A stretch of DNA of 64,000 nt, from the NCBI GenBank assembly GCA_009775095.1, contig VSOZ01000006.1, forward strand, positions 62,001 to 126,000, given 5' to 3'. Positions 15,917 through 23,038 of the stretch are shown here, piece by piece. This DNA comes from Muribaculum sp. (GTDB lineage Bacteria; Bacteroidota; Bacteroidia; Bacteroidales; Muribaculaceae). Positions within the stretch are counted from its first letter, which is position 1. Every line of letters begins with the position of its first letter. The position numbers and the translations under genes were made by a program. The notes below the pieces were generated by a model, which had not been told where the DNA came from, did not search any database, and was given only the letters and a program-made list of their open reading frames with translations.

Positions 15917-16687
15917 TTATCGAAGTAGATTTATATTTTCGATAATGCTAAACGGATAAGGCTTTTGGTCCTTTGAATACCGAACCCTTTTGGGATCATA
16001 AAACTTAATAGTTATCTCTATAAGTTCATTTTCTGATGGAGGTTCTTTCATGTCAGTATTACAAGATATAGGGACATAATATTCGATACCACGATATAAA
16101 AAATCAAGTGATGTAGTGGGTTCGCAGCCAATATTTTCTTTAACAAAGGTTGAATCTTTGCTGTCGAATCCTACCGATTTTTCCAACGAATTATAAATTA
16201 CAGAAATAATCAGAGTCGCTATGCCGTTGTAGTCATAGGATATTTTCTTGAAGGCTTCAGTGCCATATTTGTTTAATCCCGGTATGTCTTTCCTTATGTG
16301 ATTTCGCCATTCATTGCCGAATTTTACTGTCAGATAATCCATAATGACGATGTTGTATTCTTCCATTTGTCTCTCCGAACAATGTGCGATACATCCGAAA
16401 TCATCATAATCAACGCCAAATTTTTCCTTGAACTGTTCCTGTCCTATATACGCTACAGGAGCTATGCCGCCCTGCAACAATAACTTTGCTTCACCTGATT
16501 GCCATTTCTCTTTGGCAATCTTGGCAGAATAGGCATCATCATTTAACTCTAAAACCCTTAAAACGTCAACAACGATAGAGTCATGTTCTACTTGCTTTTC
16601 GCAATAAGTCAACTGACTTTGCGCCCATAGGTTGTTGGAGAGAGCAAAGCCAATACATAGAGTCAGGATCTTATAGAGTGTTGTCAT
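15917..16687 (-). CDS. Hypothetical secreted protein (256 aa), first gene of the accessory operon
   Basis: The start at 16687 (MTTLYKILTLCIGFALSNNL) gives a clean signal peptide cut after WAQ; the longer reading from 16753 would cross a terminator-like hairpin and is rejected. The mature part contains EKFGVDYDDFGCIAHCSERQ and FGNEWRNHIRKDIPGLNKYG, a pattern I have seen in Bacteroidetes hypotheticals but cannot name. A perfect -7 box (minus-strand TAACTTTG, 16691-16698) abuts the start, so the mRNA may be leaderless. Confidence 0.65.
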   Translation of the reverse strand: MTTLYKILTLCIGFALSNNLWAQSQLTYCEKQVEHDSIVVDVLRVLELNDDAYSAKIAKEKWQSGEAKLLLQGGIAPVAYIGQEQFKEKFGVDYDDFGCIAHCSERQMEEYNIVIMDYLTVKFGNEWRNHIRKDIPGLNKYGTEAFKKISYDYNGIATLIISVIYNSLEKSVGFDSKDSTFVKENIGCEPTTSLDFLYRGIEYYVPISCNTDMKEPPSENELIEITIKFYDPKRVRYSKDQKPYPFSIIENINLLR

Positions 16688-16690
16688 ACT

Positions 16691-16698
16691 CAAAGTTA
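16691..16698 (-). promoter_or_regulatory. -7 element before the accessory operon
   Basis: Minus-strand TAACTTTG matches TAnnTTTG and ends four bases from the ATG at 16687. No good -33 TTG is seen at 18-21 bases, so this is half a promoter at best. Confidence 0.35.
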
Positions 16699-16733
16699 CA
16701 ACAAAAATTCGTAACTCGGTGATAATCGGGCAA

Positions 16734-16775
16734 GAAAAAATCCGCATCTTCATGGAATACCACGAAAATGCGGAT
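16734..16775 (-). terminator. Terminator-like hairpin upstream of the accessory operon
   Basis: On the minus strand ATCCGCAT (16768-16775) pairs perfectly with ATGCGGAT (16740-16747), followed by TTTTTTCTT. No minus-strand gene lies directly upstream, so it may back up the terminator at 17174-17200, insulate the operon, or act as an attenuator. Confidence 0.6.
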
Positions 16776-16917
16776 GTCTGGCTTAATCATCTTGTTTCCC
16801 TCAGCTTTCATAGCTCAGTTTGGTTGGGGCAATATATATGTATCCTTTCAGAGAGAAGATTATGTACGCCACTTAATATACTGTTTTAAATAAAACTTGT
16901 CAACATGCTTCTCCCTT

Positions 16918-17175
16918 ATGAATCCTATTTATGGCGAGCGTGCCGTGCGCGTTCATTGGATTAAGCCCATATTGGAAAATGCGTCCGACAAACGCATCAC
17001 CCGATTCCGGTATATTGAAAACTCCGGTCGAGAACGTGAATATTTCTGGTATCGGGAAAAAGGTTATATGGTCGTGGTAGAGTATATCAACCCTAATTTT
17101 GCGTTAATTACCGGTTTCTGTGTTGACCAATCTAATCACGCATATTATATGCGTAAACTTCAGAACAAGGCATAA
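16918..17175 (+). CDS. Hypothetical small protein, possible toxin-domain remnant (85 aa)
   Basis: The only plus-strand gene between prfA and zorA. A TTG at 16897 is in frame, but ATG 16918 is preferred. The sequence has VHWIKPILENASDKRITRFR, then REYFWYREKGYMVVVEYINP and ALITGFCV: a His near the start, a central aromatic/basic strand and a C-terminal beta-hairpin, loosely like the RelE/EndoU/barnase-like (BECR) nuclease folds of polymorphic toxins. That resemblance is weak and catalytic residues cannot be assigned. The place next to an immunity-like gene run makes it worth testing. Confidence 0.4.
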   Translation: MNPIYGERAVRVHWIKPILENASDKRITRFRYIENSGREREYFWYREKGYMVVVEYINPNFALITGFCVDQSNHAYYMRKLQNKA

Positions 17176-17200
17176 AAAAACCGCATTTGCGGTAATGCGG
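17174..17200 (-). terminator. Intrinsic terminator downstream of the cob operon
   Basis: On the minus strand CCGCATT (17194-17200) pairs with AATGCGG (17181-17187) around a six-base loop and is followed by seven T. It lies about 115 bases beyond the stop of the cobC-type gene and immediately behind the convergent 85-aa gene. Confidence 0.75.
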
Positions 17201-17315
17201 CCAACCAAGTCTTTCGTTCTTCGATCGATGACGATGCAAAGTTAGCGATTTTTTTTTTCTAACTCTGCAAAATATTAACAATAAACGACATAAAAAAGTT
17301 TTCCAAGAAAAAACT

Positions 17316-17858
17316 TCATTCTCGCCAAGGCTCGAATGTCATTATAGCTCCATAAGAGGGTTGGCTGTTAAATGCCTCTTCTGCCGTTAGGCCGTTATAA
17401 AGCATCATGGCCTGTATAAGAATGCCCTCGTGGGTGAAAAGGGCAATTTCATCATTTTCATTTGACGAGGCTGTTATTTCTTCAATAAAAGACATGAAAC
17501 GTGCGCGTTGGTCCATGAATGACTCTCCGTCAGTGGCCTTGACATTTATATAGTCGTCATACCATTCCTGCAAACGTGGGTCGCTTATGGAGTCGAAGCG
17601 TTGCATTTCCCAAGCCCCGAAGTTCATCTCCAAAAGTCGGTTATCAATGATGGCGTCAGGGTATCCGCAATACTCGGCAAGTCGTCTACATCTTGACAGC
17701 GGGCTTGTGAATACTTTGTTAAACAGTCGTCCTTCAAGACGCTTTTTTACCGACTCGGCTTCGAACGTGAATGTCGGTGCAAGCGGCACGTCAGTCCGGC
17801 CATAACATGTGCTCGGAACTACATCTACCGATGTATGTCTTATAAGTGTTATTTTCAT
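17316..17858 (-). CDS. cobC: Histidine phosphatase, alpha-ribazole phosphatase type
   Basis: A 180-residue phosphoglycerate-mutase-like phosphatase. IRHTSVD near the N-terminus holds the phosphorylated His8; FTSPLSRCRRLAEYC and LFTHEGI supply the rest of the active site, and LEMNFGAWE carries the acid/base Glu. CobC removes phosphate from alpha-ribazole 5'-phosphate or from adenosylcobalamin 5'-phosphate in nucleotide-loop assembly. It overlaps cobS by four bases as the last gene of the cobU-cobT-cobS-cobC run, which supports this specificity over a general phosphatase. Confidence 0.88.
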   Translation of the reverse strand: MKITLIRHTSVDVVPSTCYGRTDVPLAPTFTFEAESVKKRLEGRLFNKVFTSPLSRCRRLAEYCGYPDAIIDNRLLEMNFGAWEMQRFDSISDPRLQEWYDDYINVKATDGESFMDQRARFMSFIEEITASSNENDEIALFTHEGILIQAMMLYNGLTAEEAFNSQPSYGAIMTFEPWRE

Positions 17859-18613
17859 AATATATGATTCAAGAGCAGATCGGCGGCAATGTAAAAAGAC
17901 AGCTCACACAGCAGAAACAGGGCCCCGCAGCAGTCGCCGGTGTATCCGCCGAGCCGTCGGCGCAGATACAGGATTATAATACAGGATACTAATGCAGGAG
18001 CGACTGCCGCCGGTAACAGAGTCACCGGGAGCAATAGCAACGGTATGGCACCGGTGATAATCGCTATTATAAAGTCGGTCGCTGACATGCGGTTATACAC
18101 CGTCTTGTTTTTGGCTTCTTCTTCAGTACGTGCATATGGCAGAAAATTTATAATCTGTCCAGCACATAGTTTGCTCCATACATCGCCTGCAAACAGAACG
18201 GCTATGATATATCTGCCGCTTATATGATCCATGTCCGCGATAAGAAGCGTGGCAAGCAAGAAATACAATATAAGGCCGATTACTCCATATGTGCCTATAT
18301 GGCTGTCTTTCATTATGGCAAGTGTGCGCGAGCGCGTAGTGCCTCCGCCCATGCCGTCGAAGAAGTCGGCGAGGCCGTCCTCATGCAGTGCGCCCGTCAC
18401 AAGCAGTCGTGATGCTATGGCAAACACAGCGGCTATGATCGGATTAAACAGTTGAGTCGTAATCCAGAATACGGCACACATGACGCCGCCTGTAAGCCAT
18501 CCGGTAAGGGGCCAGAACGTAACGACCCGTTTGTAGGACTCTTTGGGGATTTCGGTAATTTTCCAAAACGGCAACCGGGTGAAGAATGTCAGGGCGGCAA
18601 GAAGGCTATACAT
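17855..18613 (-). CDS. cobS: Adenosylcobinamide-GDP ribazoletransferase (cobalamin synthase)
   Basis: A 252-residue integral membrane enzyme with about six to seven hydrophobic segments that joins adenosylcobinamide-GDP to alpha-ribazole (phosphate). Typical signatures are FFTRLPFW at the N-terminus, the metal-binding GALHEDGLADFFDGMGGG (about 76-93), and LGGYTGDCCGALF near the C-terminus. It follows cobT by three bases and overlaps cobC by four. Confidence 0.95.
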   Translation of the reverse strand: MYSLLAALTFFTRLPFWKITEIPKESYKRVVTFWPLTGWLTGGVMCAVFWITTQLFNPIIAAVFAIASRLLVTGALHEDGLADFFDGMGGGTTRSRTLAIMKDSHIGTYGVIGLILYFLLATLLIADMDHISGRYIIAVLFAGDVWSKLCAGQIINFLPYARTEEEAKNKTVYNRMSATDFIIAIITGAIPLLLLPVTLLPAAVAPALVSCIIILYLRRRLGGYTGDCCGALFLLCELSFYIAADLLLNHIL

Positions 18614-18616
18614 CGT

Positions 18617-19654
18617 TTAGAAGTATTTGGTCACGTTCACGCTTTGAAACGAGTCCATATTGTTGATCATATTGACCGCCGACTGTATTATGGGATAAGC
18701 ACATACCGCACCGGAGCCTTCGCCGAGCCTTAAATCAAGGTGAAGCACGGCTTTTACTCCAAGATATTCGAGCATAAGTTTATGGCCCGATTCGTCGCCT
18801 TGATGACAGAATATGGCATAATCCATGACTTCAGGATATAGTCGGCTCGCCGCAAGTATGCAAGCAGTCATTATGAACCCGTCCACAAGTATAACCATGC
18901 CGAGTTCTGCGGCTTTCAGCATGCCTCCTACGGCCATGGCGAGTTCGTAGCCGCCAAACCAAGCCATCTTCTCTTTCACACTATTGCCGCCTTTGTAGTT
19001 GGCGAGTGCACGTGACAATACATCGTATTTATGACTGATGCCGTTGTTGTTAAGTCCTGCGCCGGCACCGATGCATCGGTCAAGAGGTATGCCCGTGAAA
19101 AGGTGCATCCACATTGATGACGGCGACGTATTACCGCTTCCCATTTCGCCGAAACTAACCACATTGCACCCTTGTGCATGCACGTCGACCACTACGTCGG
19201 CACCATGTTGCAGACATAGCTCCAGCTCGTCGGCTGTCATGGCTGCCTCATACAGAAAGTTGCGCGTGGATTTTCGCACCTTGAGATTTATTATGCCGTG
19301 GCCGGCGGGAATGTCGTAGTCAACGCCCGCATCGACAAGCACAAGTTTAAATCCATGCTGGTCACAGAGAAAATTTATGCCTGCGCCCCCTTTGGAGAAG
19401 TGGCTGAGCTGTTGCCATGTCACCTCTTTGGGCGATACAGTCACGCCCTCTTCAATTATACCGTGGTCGGCTGCAAACAGAATATTGCACGGATTTTTCA
19501 ATGAAGGAGTCAGAGTCTGCTGTATAAGACCTATTTTCAAGGCCAAACGTTCGAGCATTCCGAGCGAGCCTTTGGGTTTTGTAAGATTGTCGATTTTATC
19601 GATGAGTTTCTGTTCTATGGCTCTGTCGGGACGCGATATATTAAATGTAGTCAT
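18617..19654 (-). CDS. cobT: Nicotinate-nucleotide-dimethylbenzimidazole phosphoribosyltransferase
   Basis: A 345-residue cytoplasmic enzyme of normal length that makes alpha-ribazole 5'-phosphate from dimethylbenzimidazole (or another lower base) and nicotinate mononucleotide. Signatures: KPKGSLGMLERLA, FAADHGIIEEGVT, GEMGSGNTSPSS, GAGAGLNNNGI, and the catalytic Glu in LRLGEGSGAVCAYPI (about 308-322). It sits seven bases after cobU. No lower-base synthesis genes are visible, so the base may be made elsewhere or salvaged. Confidence 0.96.
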   Translation of the reverse strand: MTTFNISRPDRAIEQKLIDKIDNLTKPKGSLGMLERLALKIGLIQQTLTPSLKNPCNILFAADHGIIEEGVTVSPKEVTWQQLSHFSKGGAGINFLCDQHGFKLVLVDAGVDYDIPAGHGIINLKVRKSTRNFLYEAAMTADELELCLQHGADVVVDVHAQGCNVVSFGEMGSGNTSPSSMWMHLFTGIPLDRCIGAGAGLNNNGISHKYDVLSRALANYKGGNSVKEKMAWFGGYELAMAVGGMLKAAELGMVILVDGFIMTACILAASRLYPEVMDYAIFCHQGDESGHKLMLEYLGVKAVLHLDLRLGEGSGAVCAYPIIQSAVNMINNMDSFQSVNVTKYF

Positions 19655-19661
19655 GATATAG

Positions 19662-20174
19662 TTAACCTTTTATTTTTACATCTATGCCTGATATGAGCAG
19701 ATACACTTCGTCTGATTTTTCAGCCACATACCGGTTTACGAGACCCTGAAGGTCAGTGAATCGGCGCTGCATGGGATTGTCGCTTGTGCCTCCCATGCCT
19801 ATCTCGTTGGTTACAAGTATATAGTCGGCATCTTCGGCAATAAAAGCATCAAACTCGTTTCGGAATGCGGAATATGCTTTATTGACATCTTCACCGTATT
19901 CGAAAAACATATTGGTAGCCCACAGAGTGACACAATCCAAAAGCACGGTAGCGTCTTTATAACAGTATCGGCTTGGATAAAGCGGCTCTTCTATCGATTT
20001 CCAGCATGCTCCTCTACGGGCTTTATGTGCTTCTACCCGCAGGCGAAACTCGTCATCATATATGCGTGCAGTCGCTATATATACCGGATGGTCACTCATA
20101 GACATAGCCAGACGCTCGGCAAATTCACTTTTGCCGGAACGTTGGCCACCCGTTATGAGTATCGTTTTTCCCAT
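19662..20174 (-). CDS. cobU: Adenosylcobinamide kinase / adenosylcobinamide-phosphate guanylyltransferase
   Basis: A 170-residue bifunctional enzyme that activates adenosylcobinamide with GTP. The P-loop is GGQRSGKSEFAERLA (8-22), followed by the guanylylated-His region (VEAHKARRGACWKSIEEPL) and a Walker B-like VLLDCVTLW. It is the first gene of the nucleotide-loop operon. Only 76 bases separate it from the upstream antiporter gene on the same strand and no cobalamin riboswitch is visible there; a TAAATTTG -7-like box lies in that gap. The genes suit corrinoid salvage, since no de novo corrin-ring genes are present in the window. Confidence 0.95.
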   Translation of the reverse strand: MGKTILITGGQRSGKSEFAERLAMSMSDHPVYIATARIYDDEFRLRVEAHKARRGACWKSIEEPLYPSRYCYKDATVLLDCVTLWATNMFFEYGEDVNKAYSAFRNEFDAFIAEDADYILVTNEIGMGGTSDNPMQRRFTDLQGLVNRYVAEKSDEVYLLISGIDVKIKG

Positions 20175-20250
20175 TGCGAAATGTATTGCGGCACAAATTT
20201 ACAAAGAAATTCACTACGATACCGCATGCGAGGGCATTAATTGCGTAGTG

Positions 20251-21711
20251 TCAGGCTACGGCCTGTTTCATCACGCGGCGTATGCGGAATCCTATCCATG
20301 CGGTAGCAATTGAAACCAACGGGCTCGCTATGTTGAATATGCAGTAAGGAAGGTAGGTGAGTGTGGCTACTCCGAGTACGGCCGATTGTGTAAGCCCGCA
20401 TGAATTCCACGGAATAAGCACAGATGTTACTGAGGTGGAGTCTTCGATAGACCGGCTTAGCAGTCTGGACTCAAGCCCGTTACGTCTATATAGGTTGCGG
20501 TAAAGGTTGCCGTTCAGTATAATAGACAGATATTGATCTCCGGTACAACCGTTGAGCATCAAACCTGTAGCCACAGTGGTAGTTACTGTCGTTCTTGATG
20601 AATTTATATGCTTTGTGATTGAGTGCGTGATGCGTGACAGCATGCCGGAGCCCATGAGAACTCCTCCGAATATCATTGCGCTTAGTATCAGGTATATGGT
20701 AGGTAACATGCCTTTCATCCCTCCTGTCGATACGAGCGAATCAAGCATGGGGTCGCCTGTTGCCGGTGATGTCTCTGTCACGAGCAGTTTAACTATGGCC
20801 GTGGCGACATCGGTAATGTCGGCCGACGCGGATAAAGAGGCCAATATATTTGGTTGCCACAAGAATATTCCGACAATTCCGAGTATACTGCTTAGACCGA
20901 GAGTTACGGCCGTATTGAGTCTTAGAATAATTAAGCCTATGGTGGCAAGAGGTATGAGCATACACCATGGTGTGATATTAAATACTTCATGCAGGTGTGC
21001 GAGCATCATTGTCGACTGTTGATCGGCATCATGATTTCCGGTTGTTCCTGCAATGGCAAAAACGGCTAATGCAATTCCCATGGCAGGTATGGATGTCCAC
21101 ATCAAATATCGTATGTGTGTGAACAGATTTACGTCGCACGTCGATGATGCAAGTACCGTGGTGTCGGAAAGAGGCGACACCTTGTCGCCGAAATAGGCTC
21201 CTGAAATTATTGCTCCCGCTATCCATGCCGGATTATATCCCCATACCGAACCTATGCCCATAAAAGCGACCCCGATGGTAGCTATGGTAGTCCATGAACT
21301 CCCGCTCAACACCGATATCAGGGCGCATACGGCGCATGCTGTCACAAGAAAGGCCGATGGATTGAGAATTTCAAGTCCATATGTTATAAGTGTAGGTACT
21401 ACTCCTGATAACATCCAAGTGGCAGCTACCGTCGCTATCATAAGTAAGATCGGTATGGTAGGCAGTACTTGTGCCGCACTTTTCAACATGCCAATGCGCA
21501 GGGCTCTTATCGGACGGCGATAGAAAACCAATGATATTGTGGCGGCAATGCCTGCAGCCGAGAGCAATATATAATGGCTCATATCCTGTACGGCGCCGGC
21601 ACCGTAAGTCATTATGATTGTGATAAGTCCGATTATCAATACAACAACAGGTATGAGTGACGCCACAAGAGAGGGTGGCCTATGGGCATGTGAAATTTTC
21701 ATCAGATACAA
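20251..21711 (-). CDS. NhaC family Na+/H+ antiporter
   Basis: A 486-residue inner-membrane protein with about 11-12 helices. Family-like stretches include LISVLSGSSWTTIATIGVAF (about 131-150), ISGAYFGDKVSPLSDTTVLA (about 170-189) and ILNGNLYRNLYRRNGLESRL (the NhaC C-terminal loop), followed by a short Asn/Cys/Gly segment IPWNSCGLTQ. It probably exchanges Na+ for H+, but NhaC relatives also move malate/lactate, so substrate is not settled. An alternative ATG at 21702 would remove three residues. It lies upstream of cobU without an obvious terminator. Confidence 0.88.
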   Translation of the reverse strand: MYLMKISHAHRPPSLVASLIPVVVLIIGLITIIMTYGAGAVQDMSHYILLSAAGIAATISLVFYRRPIRALRIGMLKSAAQVLPTIPILLMIATVAATWMLSGVVPTLITYGLEILNPSAFLVTACAVCALISVLSGSSWTTIATIGVAFMGIGSVWGYNPAWIAGAIISGAYFGDKVSPLSDTTVLASSTCDVNLFTHIRYLMWTSIPAMGIALAVFAIAGTTGNHDADQQSTMMLAHLHEVFNITPWCMLIPLATIGLIILRLNTAVTLGLSSILGIVGIFLWQPNILASLSASADITDVATAIVKLLVTETSPATGDPMLDSLVSTGGMKGMLPTIYLILSAMIFGGVLMGSGMLSRITHSITKHINSSRTTVTTTVATGLMLNGCTGDQYLSIILNGNLYRNLYRRNGLESRLLSRSIEDSTSVTSVLIPWNSCGLTQSAVLGVATLTYLPYCIFNIASPLVSIATAWIGFRIRRVMKQAVA

Positions 21712-21731
21712 ATATGCGTTTTTTGCGGATG

Positions 21732-21760
21732 CAAAGTTATCAATAAAACTCTATAACCAA
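21732..21760 (-). promoter_or_regulatory. Promoter of the nhaC-type gene
   Basis: Minus-strand TTG (21758-21760) and TAACTTTG (21732-21739), 18 bases apart, lie about 20 bases before the start at 21711. Confidence 0.55.
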
Positions 21761-21862
21761 TAAGATTATTGCAATAAGCAACGATTTTTAATATTTAATG
21801 AATAGATATACGATTTTAGTCGGAATACCGTTGGTAAATAATCGATAGAATTAACTTAAATT

Positions 21863-21892
21863 TTGCAATGTTAAAAATAATGATTACATTTG
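21863..21892 (+). promoter_or_regulatory. Strong consensus promoter of a short orphan transcript
   Basis: TTG (21863-21865) and TACATTTG (21885-21892) with 19 bases between, a full match to the consensus. The transcript would start near 21897 and end at the terminator at 22017-22022, about 125 nt. Confidence 0.7.
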
Positions 21893-21896
21893 CATG

Positions 21897-22022
21897 GAAA
21901 ATAAATTTAATCCTATGAAGCCAAACCTAACATTACCCCATTTAAGGGAAATGTCGCCTGCTACTATTATAAGGCTTATTTATTGAGCCGGACAGCCTTG
22001 ATCGAAGCATCAGGGCTTTTTT
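21897..22022 (+). ncRNA. Attenuator-like leader RNA with no downstream gene
   Basis: The predicted transcript contains a 23-codon ORF (21915-21986, beginning MKPNLTLPHL and ending ATIIRLIY, rich in Ile and Leu), then an intrinsic terminator. AAGGCT (21971-21976), inside the last codons, can pair perfectly with AGCCTT (21994-21999), the 5' arm of the terminator, so ribosome position would choose between antiterminator and terminator as in amino-acid operon attenuation. The next gene is convergent, so nothing remains to be regulated. It may be a relic, or a small RNA or peptide gene in its own right. The rest of the gap (21761-21860 and 22023-22111) is AT-rich with nothing else seen. Confidence 0.55.
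21994..22022 (+). terminator. Intrinsic terminator of the orphan leader
   Basis: AGCCTTGAT (21994-22002) pairs with ATCAGGGCT (22009-22017) with one G-U pair and is followed by a T run. Confidence 0.8.
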
Positions 22023-22111
22023 ATTTATATGATGTCGAAAATATAAAATATGTAATGCAAAACGATTGAAATATTATTGAAATGCAATAATGTAAATGGT
22101 AACTTTATTTT

Positions 22112-23023
22112 TTAATGTACTTTGGATTTGCTCCGCGTGACGATATAAACACCAATAAATACCAAAACTATAGCCAAGCCTTTTTGCCAATTGAAGACTC
22201 CTATTCCCATTATTATTGCAGCAATGGTTGCTACAATTGGTTGCATGTAGTTGTACATACTTACAATTGTAGGACGTAATAATTTTTGTGCGGCAAGTAT
22301 GCATATGTATGCAAGAAAACTGCCTCCAAGCACAACATACATTACTTCCCAAATAGCGATAGAAGGAACAATATGCCAATTTATTAATGATATACCGGTA
22401 TAAGAAAACGGTATGTAGCAGATGGATGCATAGGTAAACATCCATTTGTTGACAGTAACTGCCGAATATTTTTGTGTAAGATCTTTGAATACCGTTAAAT
22501 AAACGGCAAAACTGATTTGACCGGTAAAACAGATGAGATCGCCGATAATGCTGCCGGTGTCGTTTCCACCTGAGCGACCGCTAAAAATGAGAGTAAGCGC
22601 TCCGGCGGCTCCGATAAAAATACCGATGATCTTCTTTGATGTGATCGGCTCTTTCAAGTATATGGCAGCCACAATCATCGTGACAATGGGTAGAGTGGTT
22701 GTAACTATTGAGGCATCAATTGGAGAAGTGAGGGAAAGACCGAAAATATATACACCCTGATTAAATACAAGGGCGAATAATGATGCAAATGCAATACGCA
22801 TCATGTCATGATGATTGACATGTTCATGCTTGCAGAAAAGCGATAATATCCAAAATGCTGCGGCACCACCGACCATACGAAAAGTTGTAACGGATAATGC
22901 CGAAAATTCTTCAAGGACCGATTTCCCTATAGGCGACATCAGACCCCACATTACGTTGGCCATAAGGGCAAAAAGATGTCCCTGTATCCTTTTTGATTGC
23001 AAGTCTGTTGATTTCATTGACAT
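22112..23023 (-). CDS. EamA/DMT superfamily transporter
   Basis: A 303-residue inner-membrane protein with ten predicted helices arranged as two EamA repeats (about 17-140 and 160-295). The N-terminal repeat has ALMANVMWGLMSPIGK, the usual xxWGxxxxxxK pattern; the second ends with INFxWQKG-like residues and a basic tail. Such proteins export amino acids, metabolites or drugs; no substrate can be read from sequence. It starts 15 bases after ygiQ and may share its mRNA. Met3 (23017) is an equally plausible start. Confidence 0.85.
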   Translation of the reverse strand: MSMKSTDLQSKRIQGHLFALMANVMWGLMSPIGKSVLEEFSALSVTTFRMVGGAAAFWILSLFCKHEHVNHHDMMRIAFASLFALVFNQGVYIFGLSLTSPIDASIVTTTLPIVTMIVAAIYLKEPITSKKIIGIFIGAAGALTLIFSGRSGGNDTGSIIGDLICFTGQISFAVYLTVFKDLTQKYSAVTVNKWMFTYASICYIPFSYTGISLINWHIVPSIAIWEVMYVVLGGSFLAYICILAAQKLLRPTIVSMYNYMQPIVATIAAIIMGIGVFNWQKGLAIVLVFIGVYIVTRSKSKVH

Positions 23024-23038
23024 CTTAACTGGATGTAT

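Noticed and set aside
16688..16753. Longer N-terminus for the first accessory-operon gene
   Set aside because: The extension spoils an otherwise clean signal peptide and runs through a terminator hairpin.
17237..17275. Imperfect CAAAGTTAG/CTAACTCTG hairpin with a -7-like box downstream of cobC
   Set aside because: The would-be promoter has no -33 at proper spacing and would make only a transcript of about 55 nt into a terminator; left as unexplained noise.
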